Part shown: one piece after another, positions 31,704-41,814 of the stretch | Layout: the number at the start of each line of letters is the position of its first letter | Position numbering within the stretch: the stretch's first letter is position 1 | Assembly (NCBI RefSeq): GCF_030332225.1 | Contig: NZ_JAOWIF010000028.1 | Span: forward strand, 186,001 to 250,000 | Length of the DNA: 64,000 nt | Reading direction: 5' to 3' | Source of the DNA: Citrobacter sp. Cu233 | GTDB taxonomy: Bacteria > Pseudomonadota > Gammaproteobacteria > Enterobacterales > Enterobacteriaceae | The notes under the pieces: generated by a model | Told to the model about the DNA's origin: nothing | The model's database searches: none | What the model saw: only the letters and a program-made list of their open reading frames with translations | Made by a program: the position numbers and the translations under genes

Positions 31704-32895
31704 ATTCCTCCAGCATCTGTTGCCCACTGTATGCTGTCCGGCTCTGCTGGCTAAAGGTAGCCAGCGTGGTGTCAAATACCGCCTGTGCAATTTCTGATTT
31801 TTTCAGTTGTACCAGACGCAGAACATCCGCTTCACTGAACGTTTTACCGCCTGATTTTGCCAGCACTTCCTGTGCCGCCTCGCTGTGCGTGGCGATAACC
31901 GGTACACCGATAGAAAGCGCTTCGCACAAGATTAGCGGGTAGTTATCAACCTGTGAACTGAACACCAGCCCATCCATCTGATTTAGCGCCCCCATCAAGG
32001 TTCGTTTGTCACTTTCAAACCCATGGTTGATGACGTTTGCTCCGGCAAACGGGGAAAACTTACCGAAGGTATGCAGCTCTATTTTGTCACCGAGCGCGAT
32101 AAGCGCCTGGACCAGTTGCTGGCGGGTTTTGCCGTCATAACGCAAATCGTGGGCCACCACGGCAATTTTCGGTTTGCCCAGCGGCTCATATTGAACCGGC
32201 AAGTCAGCAAGAATCGCTTCCGTCGCCACATCGATACCGTTATTGATGATGTGACAACGCCCGACACCGTACAGGCTGTTAAATGCTTCCGCCACATGTT
32301 GACTGGGCGAGATAAACTGGCAGCCAAGCGCCAGCATCGTACGAAACATTTGACGTTTACCGGGCAGTTGCTGATGTGCTTTATCAACGTTAACCGGGGG
32401 ATAGTTGCTTAACGATGGGCATTTCTGGCAGCCTGTTTTCCAGCCTTCGCAGCCATCGGTAAAAGCGCAGCGTCCGGTAACACTCCAGTGATCGTGCAGC
32501 GTCCAGACAACGGTGATATCGGGCTTATGTGCCTTCACCTTTTGACAAAACACCACCACCTCTTCGAGGTTCAGCCAGTAACTGTGCAACACATGGAAAT
32601 GCAGAACCAACGGGCCCACGGTGCGGGTAATTGTGCGATACAGACTGTCGAGGTTGCCAAACAGATCGCGGTTTGCGAGGCGAAACAGCGCAATATTCGC
32701 CGCCGACGTCAAACGCGGCGTATGTTGGATCACGTGCGAATAATTCCCGTGACTGGCGCTTTTCTTGCCGCTTTTGCCATAGCCGTATACAAACCGCGAC
32801 GACCACCCTTTTTCCAGCGCACGCAGGTGTAAATCCAGCGCGACCCCTGCCGCCCCGCCTTCGGCAAGCCGAACATTAAATTGCAAAATATTCAT
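31678..32895 (-). CDS. wcaC: Colanic acid glycosyltransferase WcaC
   Basis: 405 residues (same as E. coli), GT4 family. ILQFNVRLAEGGAAGVALDL is the acceptor loop, WTLHDHWSVTGRCAFTDGCE carries a cysteine-rich segment typical of WcaC, and YPLILCEALSIGVPVIATHS lies at the donor site. It adds galactose or another repeat-unit sugar at the inner membrane. Its ATG overlaps the TGA of the wcaB scar (CAATGAATA), as wcaC overlaps intact wcaB in E. coli. Confidence 0.94.
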   Translation of the reverse strand: MNILQFNVRLAEGGAAGVALDLHLRALEKGWSSRFVYGYGKSGKKSASHGNYSHVIQHTPRLTSAANIALFRLANRDLFGNLDSLYRTITRTVGPLVLHFHVLHSYWLNLEEVVVFCQKVKAHKPDITVVWTLHDHWSVTGRCAFTDGCEGWKTGCQKCPSLSNYPPVNVDKAHQQLPGKRQMFRTMLALGCQFISPSQHVAEAFNSLYGVGRCHIINNGIDVATEAILADLPVQYEPLGKPKIAVVAHDLRYDGKTRQQLVQALIALGDKIELHTFGKFSPFAGANVINHGFESDKRTLMGALNQMDGLVFSSQVDNYPLILCEALSIGVPVIATHSEAAQEVLAKSGGKTFSEADVLRLVQLKKSEIAQAVFDTTLATFSQQSRTAYSGQQMLEEYVSYYQGL

Positions 32896-32930
32896 TGCAT
32901 TACCTTTGCTCGCACATATTGACTTCGCAT
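32892..32930 (-). pseudogene. wcaB: Probable scar of the acetyltransferase gene wcaB
   Basis: wcaB (about 162 codons in E. coli) should lie between wcaA and wcaC, but only 37 bases separate those genes. What remains is a 12-codon frame, MRSQYVRAKVMQ, with GAGG nine bases before its ATG. Its last codons (RAKVMQ then TGA overlapping the wcaC ATG) resemble the WcaB end as I remember it (RVKVIK then TGA overlapping the wcaC ATG). No hexapeptide repeat remains. The loss of wcaB is clear; that the minigene descends from it rests on few codons. Confidence 0.55.
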
Positions 32931-32932
32931 AC

Positions 32933-33775
32933 TTAACGTCCTCGCAGACCGTCAGCCAGGCGCTTACCGTTGCGGATGGAAAGCAACGTCAGCAATGTGC
33001 GCCAGTTCATCCGCTTGTTACGAATCTGATAAAGGGTAAACAGCTGATATTTTTTACTCGCCCGGTCAAATTTACCTTTGTGCTTGCGATAGAACTGAAA
33101 ATAACCGGAGAACTTATGCGGAGAGGAAGTAATGCGCATCTCGCCGTGATTCACATGCAGGATCTGCGTCGCCTCTTTTACCTTCCAGGGTTTACCGTAG
33201 GCCACTACCATGCGCAGAAAAATGTCGTAATCCTGCGCGGCTTTTAACGTCGTATCAAACAGGCATGCTTTGAAACGCCACGCCCAGCTAAAGACCTGAT
33301 TGCCAATGATATTGCGTTTATAGAATCGACGTCGTGTGTACATCGACTTTGGATACAACGGCAGACTGGCTGGCTGTGAATAAACCTCACCGTCACAGAC
33401 ATAATCATCAGCGTATAAAAAAGCGTGTGTCACCAGTTGATGACGAGACTGAAGGAATGTGCTCAAGCGATTCGGCGTCCACTCATCGTCATCATCAATC
33501 CCCGTCATGTACTGCCCACTGGCCTGCATGATGGCCTGATTGCGAACTGCGCACGCGCCGGAGTTAATATCGTTATGCGTATAGCTCACGCGTGGATCGT
33601 TTAACGCCTCAACAAACTGTTGCAGTTGCTCATACCCGGAAGAGCAATCATCGACAATGATCATTTCCCAGTGGCTATAGTCCTGGCGCAGCACCGATTT
33701 AATCGCCCGGATGGCCAATTGCTGGCGGTTCCAGGTGGGCATATAAATAGAAATTAGCGGATTGTCTGTCGTCAT
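32933..33775 (-). CDS. wcaA: Colanic acid glycosyltransferase WcaA
   Basis: 280 residues (E. coli 279), GT2 family. NPLISIYMPTWNRQQLAIRA is the N-terminus, IIVDDCSSGYEQLQ the nucleotide-binding segment, and YMTGIDDDDEW the DxD metal site. It adds one sugar to the lipid-linked repeat. It is separated from wzc by 119 bases that hold no gene. Confidence 0.93.
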   Translation of the reverse strand: MTTDNPLISIYMPTWNRQQLAIRAIKSVLRQDYSHWEMIIVDDCSSGYEQLQQFVEALNDPRVSYTHNDINSGACAVRNQAIMQASGQYMTGIDDDDEWTPNRLSTFLQSRHQLVTHAFLYADDYVCDGEVYSQPASLPLYPKSMYTRRRFYKRNIIGNQVFSWAWRFKACLFDTTLKAAQDYDIFLRMVVAYGKPWKVKEATQILHVNHGEMRITSSPHKFSGYFQFYRKHKGKFDRASKKYQLFTLYQIRNKRMNWRTLLTLLSIRNGKRLADGLRGR

Positions 33776-33894
33776 TTTTTTGTCCCAGATATTCCTGTCA
33801 TACTTCAGGTTGCATGTGCGTTGGCTTCCTGCAACTCGAGTTATTTAGGGTATAAATATGTTTTTGTAAGCCGCCATCCGGCAATGTTCGTTCT

Positions 33895-36057
33895 TTATTT
33901 CGAATCCGAGGTGTACTCATATTCGTAGTAGCCGTAATCCTGATACCCGCTGGCGCGCCGGAAGATGGAGTTGAGGATCACCCCTTTCACCTGAATACCG
34001 TTTTGCCCGAAGCGACTCAGACTGGTTTCCACCTCTTTCAGCGTGTTGACCGCGTAACGCGCCACCATCAGCGTGGTTCCGACGTGACGACCAACGATAG
34101 CCGCATCGGTCACGGCCAGTATTGGCGGCGTATCAATCAGTACCAGGTCATAGTTTGCGCTAGCCCAGGTCATCAGCTCGCCAAAGCGTTCGCTCATCAG
34201 CAGTTCTGAAGGATTAGGGGGAACCTGCCCACGAGGGACCAGGTCAAAATGTGCAATTGAAGTCGGTTTGGCACAGGAGGGAATGTCGCCCTTGCCGCTA
34301 AGGATCTCAGACAGACCGTTGACGTTATTGGTCCCGAGCAGCTCATGGGTATAACCTTTACGCATATCACAGTCGATCAGCAGCACGCGCTTGTCGGTCT
34401 GACTGATAACCGCAGCCAGGTTGGCACAGACAAACGTTTTGCCGATCGACGGGCTGACCCCGGTAAGCATCAGCACATTATTACGTGATTGCATCATGGC
34501 GAAGTGCAGGCTGGTACGCAGACTGCGCACCGCTTCTATTGCCAGGTCAGTAGGATTACCCACCGCCAACAACTGGCTCTGCTTATAGCGCTTAACGCCT
34601 TTAATGGTCTGCACGTTATCACGGGCTTTTTGCCATTCTGACAAGGGAATGCTGGCATACACGCTGATGCCGTGTTCTTCAAGCACCTGTGGGCTTTCAA
34701 TACCGCGATTGAACAGTGACCGTAGCAGCACGCCAACCACTGAAAGCATTAAACCGAGAAGGATACTCCCGAGAATAATCAGCGCCGTTTTCGGTTTCAG
34801 GACACCGGGCTGAGCAATAGCGGGGTCGACAATGCGCACATCGCCAACCGTACTGGCTTCCGTGATCTTCAGCTCCTGCTCTTTATTCAGCAATTGCATA
34901 TAGACCTGCTGGCCAGACTCCACGTCACGCGTCAGGCGGACAATTTCCTGCTGCGTTTTCGGCATTGCTGTTACGCGCCCGTTCAGCTTGTTTTTTTCAT
35001 CCTCCAGTGCCTGGCGTTTTTCCAGCAACGTGCGGTACGCGGGATGCGCTTTGGTGAACAGTTTGGAAATCTCAGCTTCTTTGAAGGTCAGTTCATTTAA
35101 TTGAGCATCAATGTTGACCATCGAATCCAGCACCGCTTTGGCCTCCAGCGGCAAATCGACGGAGTCTTTATCCTGACGAAATGCATTCAGCTTGTTTTCG
35201 GCAACGTCCAGACGGTTGCGCACCTCTGGCAATTGTTTTGCCAGAAATGCCAGGCTTTTGGCGGCCTCTTCAGATTTACGCTCCACGTTTTGTTGCAGAT
35301 AGTTGCGGGTAATACTGTCGAGGATCTGGCGGATTTGTTCACGATCTTCCCCCGTAAAGATCAGGCTCAAAACCCCGGTATCTTTACCTGTTTCCGTCAC
35401 CATCAGGTTATTTTGCAGATTGTTGATTGTGCCAAGCGTGGAGAACTTACTGACGGTAAATTCGCGACCCGGACTGGCATGAATCGCCTCAACCAGCATC
35501 GATACACCGTCATGGTTCAGTAACTGCCCAACCTGACCACGCGCGCTAAAGCCACCGTCACTCACCAGTTGATAACTTTTATCGTTCAGTACACTCAACG
35601 TGAAGGTCTGTTCATTCATTGACGTTGGCAAGGTGAAGGTCGTCACATTGACCGTTTCATTCTGGCGGCCCATCAGTCGGTCCCAACCGGCACCAAAAAG
35701 AGGAAATGTATCTTTAGTAACGGAAATATCCAGATTGAGATCGTCTACCGTTTTGCCCAATACCCGTCGCGACTGTATAAGTTGAATTTCCGCTTCAGAG
35801 GCCGGTGGCTTGTTGGATAACGCCGAACCAATATCCTGGACTAACGAGTTGCCGGTATTTTGCTCAATTTGTACCAGCGCATCGGCACTGTAGATCGGTG
35901 TGGCAAACAGGGTATAGACCGCCGCACACAGCGCAAATGCGGCGGTTATGCCCAGTACCCACCAGCGTGCTTCGACGACTGTCCCCACCAGACGTCCGAT
36001 ATCGATTTCATCGTTGCCTGTTACCGACGTTGCAGACGGTTTTTCTTTCTCTGTCAT
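33895..36057 (-). CDS. wzc: Wzc, tyrosine autokinase and chain-length regulator
   Basis: 720 residues from the ATG at 36057 (MTEKEKPSATSVTG), the length of E. coli Wzc; this ATG overlaps the wzb stop (ATGA). Two transmembrane segments flank a large periplasmic Wzz-type domain. The cytoplasmic BY-kinase has Walker A GVSPSIGKT, Walker A' LLIDCDMRKG and Walker B LVLIDTPPIL. The C-terminal tyrosine cluster YQDYGYYEYEYTSDSK is the autophosphorylation site, reversed by Wzb. It works with Wza in colanic acid export. Confidence 0.96.
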   Translation of the reverse strand: MTEKEKPSATSVTGNDEIDIGRLVGTVVEARWWVLGITAAFALCAAVYTLFATPIYSADALVQIEQNTGNSLVQDIGSALSNKPPASEAEIQLIQSRRVLGKTVDDLNLDISVTKDTFPLFGAGWDRLMGRQNETVNVTTFTLPTSMNEQTFTLSVLNDKSYQLVSDGGFSARGQVGQLLNHDGVSMLVEAIHASPGREFTVSKFSTLGTINNLQNNLMVTETGKDTGVLSLIFTGEDREQIRQILDSITRNYLQQNVERKSEEAAKSLAFLAKQLPEVRNRLDVAENKLNAFRQDKDSVDLPLEAKAVLDSMVNIDAQLNELTFKEAEISKLFTKAHPAYRTLLEKRQALEDEKNKLNGRVTAMPKTQQEIVRLTRDVESGQQVYMQLLNKEQELKITEASTVGDVRIVDPAIAQPGVLKPKTALIILGSILLGLMLSVVGVLLRSLFNRGIESPQVLEEHGISVYASIPLSEWQKARDNVQTIKGVKRYKQSQLLAVGNPTDLAIEAVRSLRTSLHFAMMQSRNNVLMLTGVSPSIGKTFVCANLAAVISQTDKRVLLIDCDMRKGYTHELLGTNNVNGLSEILSGKGDIPSCAKPTSIAHFDLVPRGQVPPNPSELLMSERFGELMTWASANYDLVLIDTPPILAVTDAAIVGRHVGTTLMVARYAVNTLKEVETSLSRFGQNGIQVKGVILNSIFRRASGYQDYGYYEYEYTSDSK

Positions 36058-36506
36058 TGTGTTCCCTGCTCCGCATTCAGTGCCTGAGCCCATTGGTGGG
36101 CAGACCGCTCAAGTAGTGCATACACCGCATCAAATGCATCACGGCTTTTGCGATACGGGTCGGGTATCTCGCGTTCGCTGTCCCAATGGCCGAACAGCAT
36201 CACTTTGCCACGCATCTCCGGCACCATTTCACACAACGCCGTAATATGACGTTTTTCCATGGTCAGGATCAGGTCATACTCCCGGCACATCCGTCCCGAG
36301 ATCTGCCGCGCACAATGATTTTCCAGCGACAAGTTATGTGCCTGGGCCACACTCATGGCGCGCGGATCTGCGCCCTTGCCTACCAGCGCGCCGAGGCCAG
36401 CGGAAGAAACCGTCAACGCCGGATGGAATTGCCTTAACAAGCGCTCTGCCGTCGGAGAGCGGCAAATGTTCCCCACGCAGACAACTAATATTTTGTTAAA
36501 CATCAT
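36054..36506 (-). CDS. wzb: Wzb, low-molecular-weight protein tyrosine phosphatase
   Basis: 150 residues; the second ATG (36503) gives MFNKILVVC as in E. coli and may be the real start. The P-loop CVGNICRSPTAE contains the CX5R catalytic motif, and IPDPYRKS holds the general-acid Asp. It dephosphorylates the tyrosine tail of Wzc, which is needed for polymer production. It starts 2 bases after the wza stop. Confidence 0.95.
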   Translation of the reverse strand: MMFNKILVVCVGNICRSPTAERLLRQFHPALTVSSAGLGALVGKGADPRAMSVAQAHNLSLENHCARQISGRMCREYDLILTMEKRHITALCEMVPEMRGKVMLFGHWDSEREIPDPYRKSRDAFDAVYALLERSAHQWAQALNAEQGTQ

Positions 36507-36508
36507 GA

Positions 36509-37648
36509 TTACCAGTTGTGAAGGTCGCTGGCCGTATCCGTCATATAACGAACACCGCTAATGGTCGGCAGCAACTGATTGATCAAACGGTTCCAGCGAG
36601 CAACCGGCGCGGTCGTGACATACACCACATCGTAAGGCTGAAGTCGGAAAGAGGTCGCCATCACCAACGATGTCGCGTCGGACATATCAAGCTGGTAGAT
36701 ATTGGCGATCTTGCCGTTATGCCCGCCCTCGCCTTTTAATGGACGAATCACGAAGATGCCGCTGGCATTGGAGGTGGTCAGGTCGATGCCCTCCGCATTG
36801 CCCAGCGCTTCGGTGAGCGTCATACCGCTGAAGTCCATCTTGAGGGTGCTCTGTTTTTTCACTTCGCCCATCACGAACACTTTCAGGTCGTCATTTCGCG
36901 GGACAAACAGAATATCGCCAGGATAGAGCAGACGGTTCTGGCTTAGATCGCCATTTTGCATTAGCGCTTGCAGAGAAATTCGTTGCTCCTGCCCTTTGTG
37001 GGTCAGCACAACGTTGCGCCAGTCAGCCTCTTCAGTGAGGCCGCCTGCGGCATTAATAGCATCAAGGATGGTAAGAGGTACGTTGGTGATGGCCTGTTGA
37101 CCGGATTTATTCACCTGCCCGGAGACATATGCCTTTTGCGAGCGGAATGCGGCGATATTAACGTCCACCTGCGGGTCCGCGATGTACTTCGCTAAGCGCC
37201 CGGTAATATCACTACGAATTTCTGCCAACGTTTTCCCCACCACGCTAACTTTGCCAATGTAGGGATAAAACATGGTGCCGTCAGGTTGCACCCAGTTTCC
37301 CGTATCGCTTGAGCTACGGTACTGCCCCGCAGGCGTGGTGAGTTCGGGGTGATCCCAGACGGTGACATTCAGGACATCGCCGGGGCCGACCCGGTACTGA
37401 TACCCGGAGATCTCCTGATCCAGCGACATGTTAGGTTGAGCAACATTCGGTCGCGGACGCAATTGTTCAACCAGTCGAGGGGTAAGTGGATAAACATTCA
37501 CCATCCGGTTGATATCAAAATCGGCATCCTGTTGCTTAATCACATCTTTGCCCATGGTAGACATATTGCTGCCCGGAAGCACGGTACAACCGTTGATCAA
37601 TATTACCGACACCAATACTGGTATCAATTTAAGTTTGGATTTCATCAT
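36509..37648 (-). CDS. wza: Wza, outer-membrane polysaccharide export lipoprotein
   Basis: 379 residues, same as E. coli. A lipoprotein signal peptide ends in the lipobox LINGC, followed by [40 protein letters not shown] opens the polysaccharide export domain, [20 protein letters not shown] the SLBB repeats, and [16 protein letters not shown] is the C-terminal helix that forms the pore through the outer membrane as an octamer. It is the first gene of the colanic acid operon, 176 bases after the ops element. Confidence 0.97.
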   Translation of the reverse strand: MMKSKLKLIPVLVSVILINGCTVLPGSNMSTMGKDVIKQQDADFDINRMVNVYPLTPRLVEQLRPRPNVAQPNMSLDQEISGYQYRVGPGDVLNVTVWDHPELTTPAGQYRSSSDTGNWVQPDGTMFYPYIGKVSVVGKTLAEIRSDITGRLAKYIADPQVDVNIAAFRSQKAYVSGQVNKSGQQAITNVPLTILDAINAAGGLTEEADWRNVVLTHKGQEQRISLQALMQNGDLSQNRLLYPGDILFVPRNDDLKVFVMGEVKKQSTLKMDFSGMTLTEALGNAEGIDLTTSNASGIFVIRPLKGEGGHNGKIANIYQLDMSDATSLVMATSFRLQPYDVVYVTTAPVARWNRLINQLLPTISGVRYMTDTASDLHNW

Positions 37649-37824
37649 TGATTATTTATCACTTTGGCAGAGTCATTATCACGTGCATTTTAAATAGCGA
37701 TTGCGCCTGTTTGCATTTACCTTGCCGTTAATTGAATAGAAATTTAACTGGCATCAGTCCTAAAAAATGGATTCATCCGCAGTCTCTTGACAGAATAATT
37801 TAGGTTTATCATCAGGCGACCAGA

Positions 37825-37864
37825 CACGCTACCGCCCCTGGCTTCATTAGCTACCAATGCACTG
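37825..37864 (-). promoter_or_regulatory. JUMPstart/ops leader of the colanic acid operon
   Basis: On the minus strand this reads CAGTGCATTGGTAGCTAATG and then GAAGCCAGGGGCGGTAGCGTG (40 bases in total). The ops core GGCGGTAGCGTG is perfect. RfaH recruitment here is established for wza operons. It lies within the long untranslated leader of wza, 176 bases before its ATG. Confidence 0.95.
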
Positions 37865-38264
37865 ATTAATTTATATTTTTACCATCCTCGCAATTTTCAT
37901 CATTTTCATAGCACCTGCCACCAGAAATAGCATGATGCGATACTGACAGAATATTTATCTTTTGATTATTACGGGAGGAATTGTTGCAGCTAACCGAATA
38001 GCAGGCAAGATAACAAGTCCTGAAACATAGCCTTTTAAGATTAATATTAAGTGCGGGACATGTATATTTTTAAGATTTTATTGATGTTGACAATATTAAT
38101 ATATAAATATCCACCCTGCGATATTTCCTAAATATAAGTGGATAAATAAAACCATTTCTTGCAGTTACCTTCAGGCTATTCTCTCGCCCCTGTCCTGATA
38201 TAAACGGCAGAGAAATCCCTTCTCGCCATTGCATTTTTCGTCGGTTTTACCCATGATCGAATTG
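37865..38264 (-). promoter_or_regulatory. wza/yegH divergent region with a candidate RcsAB box
   Basis: The gap between wza and yegH is about 650 bases and contains no gene. It holds the wza leader and promoter and the yegH promoter. At 38117-38130 TGCGATATTTCCTA matches the RcsAB box (TAAGAATATTCCTA) at about nine of 14 positions, with a good right half. It lies about 250 bases upstream of the JUMPstart and about 470 bases upstream of the wza start. E. coli also controls wza from an RcsAB box far upstream, so the position is plausible, but the match is imperfect. Confidence 0.4.
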
Positions 38265-38276
38265 TGACAATTGTCA
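38265..38276. promoter_or_regulatory. Perfect 12-base palindrome just upstream of yegH
   Basis: TGACAATTGTCA is a perfect inverted repeat ending 25 bases before the preferred yegH ATG at 38302. It could be an operator or part of the yegH promoter or leader. No known regulator is assigned. Confidence 0.4.
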
Positions 38277-38301
38277 TATCACTATGGGTATAGCATTTAC
38301 T

Positions 38302-39885
38302 ATGGAATGGATTGCCGATCCGTCAATCTGGGCCGGACTCGTCACGCTAATCGTGATAGAACTCGTTCTTGGCATTGATAATCTTGTTTTTATTGCCATC
38401 CTCGCGGAGAAACTCCCTCAAGCCCAGCGGGATAAGGCGCGTATTACCGGGCTACTACTGGCGATGGTCATGCGCCTGCTGCTGTTGGCGTCAATATCAT
38501 GGCTGGTGACGCTGACCACACCTCTGTTCAGCATTCGGGACTTCAGCTTCAGCGCCCGTGACCTGATCATGCTATTTGGCGGCTTCTTCCTGCTGTTCAA
38601 AGCGACGATGGAGCTTAACGAAAGGCTGGAAGGGAAAGACAGCGACAATCCCACTCAGCGTCGGGGTGCGAAATTTTGGGGCGTGGTCGCGCAAATTGTG
38701 GTACTGGACGCCATTTTCTCACTGGACTCTGTGATCACTGCTGTTGGCATGGTTGATCATCTGGCGGTCATGATGGCGGCAGTGATTATTGCCATCAGCC
38801 TGATGATGCTGGCCAGTAAATCGTTGACCCGCTTTGTTAACAGCCACCCAACTATCGTTATCCTGTGCCTGAGCTTCCTGCTGATGATTGGTTTCAGCCT
38901 GGTCGCGGAAGGCTTTGGTTTTCGCATACCGAAAGGCTATCTGTACGCGGCTATCGGCTTCTCGGTCATGATAGAAGCCCTGAACCAGCTGGCTATTTTT
39001 AACCGTCGTCGTTTCCTGTCGGCTAACCACACGTTACGCCAGCGAACCGCCGAGGCGGTAATGCGTCTGATAAGCGGTCAAAAAGAAGATGCCGAGCTGG
39101 ATGCCGAAACTGCCGCCATGTTGGCGGATCATCATGAAGGCCAGATTTTTGCACCACAAGAACGGCGGATGATTGAACGCGTGCTGAACCTTAATCAGCG
39201 AACCGTCAGCAGCATCATGACATCACGCCATGATATCGAGCACATTGATCTCAATGCGCCGGAAGCTGAAATTCGCACACTCCTGGAGAAAAACCAGCAT
39301 ACGCGTCTGGTCGTAACCGGAGAAGATGAACAGGAAGAACTGCTCGGTGTGGTGCATGTGATTGACCTTCTGCAACAGTCGCTGCGTGGCGAACCTCTCG
39401 ATTTGCGCGTCTTGCTTCGCCAGCCGTTGGTATTCCCGGAAACCCTGCCGCTCCTTCCGGCACTGGAGCAGTTCCGTAATGCCCGTACGCACTTCGCTTT
39501 TGTGGCCGATGAATTTGGTTCGGTGGAAGGAATCGTGACGCTGAGCGACGTGATGGAAACCATCGCGGGTAACTTGCCAAATGAAGTCGAAGAGATCGAC
39601 GCGCGTCATGATATTCAGAAAAATGCCGATGGGTCGTGGACGGCAAATGGCCATATGCCGCTGGAAGACCTGGTACAGTATGTCCCGCTCCCATTAGATG
39701 AGAAACGTGAGTACCACACCATTGCCGGGCTGTTAATGGAGTATCTGCAGCGTATCCCGAAAACCGGAGAGGAAGTACAAGTGGGTGACTATTTGCTGAA
39801 AACCTTGCAAGTAGAAAACCATCGGGTGCAGAAAGTCCAGTTGATACCACTGCGCAGTGAAGAAGAGATGGATTACGAGGTATAA
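38302..39885 (+). CDS. yegH: YegH, TerC-type membrane protein with CBS and CorC domains
   Basis: 527 residues from the ATG at 38302 ([20 protein letters not shown]), identical in length to E. coli YegH; an ATG six codons earlier is in frame but unlikely. The N-terminal TerC domain has about seven transmembrane segments, with [20 protein letters not shown] and [16 protein letters not shown] carrying membrane-embedded acidic residues. Two CBS repeats lie at about 300-420 ([39 protein letters not shown]). A C-terminal CorC/HlyC transporter-associated domain follows. Function is uncertain; metal ion export is the family-level guess. Confidence 0.93.
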   Translation: MEWIADPSIWAGLVTLIVIELVLGIDNLVFIAILAEKLPQAQRDKARITGLLLAMVMRLLLLASISWLVTLTTPLFSIRDFSFSARDLIMLFGGFFLLFKATMELNERLEGKDSDNPTQRRGAKFWGVVAQIVVLDAIFSLDSVITAVGMVDHLAVMMAAVIIAISLMMLASKSLTRFVNSHPTIVILCLSFLLMIGFSLVAEGFGFRIPKGYLYAAIGFSVMIEALNQLAIFNRRRFLSANHTLRQRTAEAVMRLISGQKEDAELDAETAAMLADHHEGQIFAPQERRMIERVLNLNQRTVSSIMTSRHDIEHIDLNAPEAEIRTLLEKNQHTRLVVTGEDEQEELLGVVHVIDLLQQSLRGEPLDLRVLLRQPLVFPETLPLLPALEQFRNARTHFAFVADEFGSVEGIVTLSDVMETIAGNLPNEVEEIDARHDIQKNADGSWTANGHMPLEDLVQYVPLPLDEKREYHTIAGLLMEYLQRIPKTGEEVQVGDYLLKTLQVENHRVQKVQLIPLRSEEEMDYEV

Positions 39886-39891
39886 GCGATA

Positions 39892-39920
39892 TGCCGGATG
39901 GCGCTAAAGCGCCATCCGAC
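39892..39920. repeat. REP-like element between yegH and asmA
   Basis: TGCCGGATGGCGCTAAAGCG followed by CCATCCGAC is an imperfect palindrome of the enterobacterial REP type (GCCGGATGGCG core). It lies between the convergent ends of yegH and asmA, the usual place for REP units, and may stabilise both transcripts or help terminate them. Confidence 0.85.
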
Positions 39921-39928
39921 TCAAGGGT

Positions 39929-41788
39929 TCAAAGTTTATCCAGCAGCTTTTTAACGTCTTTGCCGTTGCGGGAATCCTGGTTGCGATCGGCCCAGTCGTT
40001 CAATCGGCGTTTCGCTTCATCCTGCATATACTTACGCAAGAGTTGGTCCACCTGCAGGTTATAGTTCAACGACTGCCACTTGCCATAGACCCTGAGCGGA
40101 ACCGGAGTCGCTTTGAGGAAATCGATCAATTTGCTTTCCCCATTCCATCCGCCCAGCACGCGTACGTTAAACTGAGTATCACAATTTTGCTCAACCAGAT
40201 CTAACGTGCCCTTACCCGAAAGCGCCAGCATGGCGGACTGCCCTTCCATGTTATCCAGCGTAACCTTGCCGTTATCCAGCGTCAGATCGGTCACAAAGCG
40301 ATCCAGTCGCGTCGCATTATCCAAATCCTGTTGCGAGCTTGCATTGCCGCCGCTACGTTCAACCGCCTGTTGCACCAGTTGCTGGAAGTTCATGCCTTCC
40401 ATACGCGTGCCGCTCATCTCAACATTGGCCTGTCCTTGCCAGCTGTGACGAAATGCCTGCGCATCAATGTCAGAGCCCGAAAAATCGCCAGCCAGTGACA
40501 GCTTGCCAGTAAGGGCTATAGGATAGTCAAAGGCTTTCAGGATAGTGCCGATTTCTACGCCTTCCAGTCGTGGGTGAAAGACGGCCCGTGGTGAGCCTTT
40601 TCTGGCATCCAGCGCGCCAGGAAGCGAGATCAACCCACCGTCACTTTTTCCCTGTAACTCATTGATATTCAGCAAGCCAGCCTGGTTGACGATTTTTGCA
40701 GAAACATTATCAAAGGCCATTTTCCGCCAGAGAACTTTATCCGCCTGAAGTGCTATATTGGCGGAAAATCCTTTCAGCCCCTGGTAAGAGACGGCATCAA
40801 CCTGCGAGGCAATGACCGGTCGCGCCAGAGTCGACTGGCTCTGACTCTGACTCTGCTGTGCTCCGGTATCTGTCGCCGTCAGAGCGTCATGCTGTACGAG
40901 CAGGTTATCCAGATTGAGCTGGCCGAATTTCAGATCGACATCCCATGCGGGTTTCTCCGCCAGCGTTACCAGAGCTTGCCCGGCGAGTGAACTGTCATTC
41001 GCAGTTAAGTTAATTTGAGTAAAAGCGAGCTGTTTTTTCTCTTCCTGCCACCGCGCCTGAAGCTGACCCTGGCCGCGGATCCCCTGCGGCGGCAAGTCAG
41101 CGCCCTGTAACTGCCAGCTTAGCTGCTCAATGTTAGCGACTAAATCATGCGGATAGTCAGACGCATCGACAGCGCCGCTGATGGACAACGTCAGGTCGCG
41201 CTGGTCGCGGTTAACGCGGCCGGTGATATCGAACGTTCCGCGATGTTGGACATCCTGTTCCATATTCAGGTGAATATCACGAACCGTTATCTGTTCATCG
41301 TCTTCATGCTGGAATACCAGAACGCTGTCAGCCACGCGCAGGCGAGCGATATCAAACGACCATCCACGATCTTCTGCCAGATCCGGCAGTGTATTATCTT
41401 TTGGCGCAACAGGGGCATCGACTCCACGCACAGCCTCGGTTTCAGGTGTGAGTTGAATCACCGCGCCTTTGAGCATGACTTGTTTTACGCTGAGTTGGTG
41501 ACTCAACAACGGCCACAAGGCGACGTCCAGACGCATATTGTCGGCACGAACCAGAGGTTCTCTGGCACCGTCGGCCGTTAGCACCATGCGCCCGGAGAGA
41601 ATGCTCAACTGGGGCCACACGTGCCAACGCAGAGGACCATCCAACTGCAGTTGATATCCGCTACGCGCAGCAACTTGCTTCACCATGTATGCGCGGAAAT
41701 CGTTCGGATTCACCAACAATACTAACGCAGAGAAACCGGCCACCAGCACGACCAGAAGAATCATCAACGTCGTCAGAAATCGTCTCAT
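39929..41788 (-). CDS. asmA: AsmA, inner-membrane assembly and phospholipid-transport protein
   Basis: 619 residues (E. coli 617). One N-terminal transmembrane anchor (RRFLTTLMILLVVLVAGFSA) is followed by a large periplasmic domain rich in beta strands, with NPNDFRAYMVKQVAARSGYQ and a conserved C-terminal AsmA region (GTRMEGMNFQQLVQQAVER). AsmA-like proteins are thought to form bridges that move phospholipid to the outer membrane; asmA mutations suppress OmpF assembly defects. A short run of Ser-Gln repeats (QSQSQSQST) sits near residue 315. It is probably cotranscribed with udk and dcd. Confidence 0.95.
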   Translation of the reverse strand: MRRFLTTLMILLVVLVAGFSALVLLVNPNDFRAYMVKQVAARSGYQLQLDGPLRWHVWPQLSILSGRMVLTADGAREPLVRADNMRLDVALWPLLSHQLSVKQVMLKGAVIQLTPETEAVRGVDAPVAPKDNTLPDLAEDRGWSFDIARLRVADSVLVFQHEDDEQITVRDIHLNMEQDVQHRGTFDITGRVNRDQRDLTLSISGAVDASDYPHDLVANIEQLSWQLQGADLPPQGIRGQGQLQARWQEEKKQLAFTQINLTANDSSLAGQALVTLAEKPAWDVDLKFGQLNLDNLLVQHDALTATDTGAQQSQSQSQSTLARPVIASQVDAVSYQGLKGFSANIALQADKVLWRKMAFDNVSAKIVNQAGLLNINELQGKSDGGLISLPGALDARKGSPRAVFHPRLEGVEIGTILKAFDYPIALTGKLSLAGDFSGSDIDAQAFRHSWQGQANVEMSGTRMEGMNFQQLVQQAVERSGGNASSQQDLDNATRLDRFVTDLTLDNGKVTLDNMEGQSAMLALSGKGTLDLVEQNCDTQFNVRVLGGWNGESKLIDFLKATPVPLRVYGKWQSLNYNLQVDQLLRKYMQDEAKRRLNDWADRNQDSRNGKDVKKLLDKL

Positions 41789-41814
41789 GCTATCCTCAAT
41801 GGACTGAAAAACAC

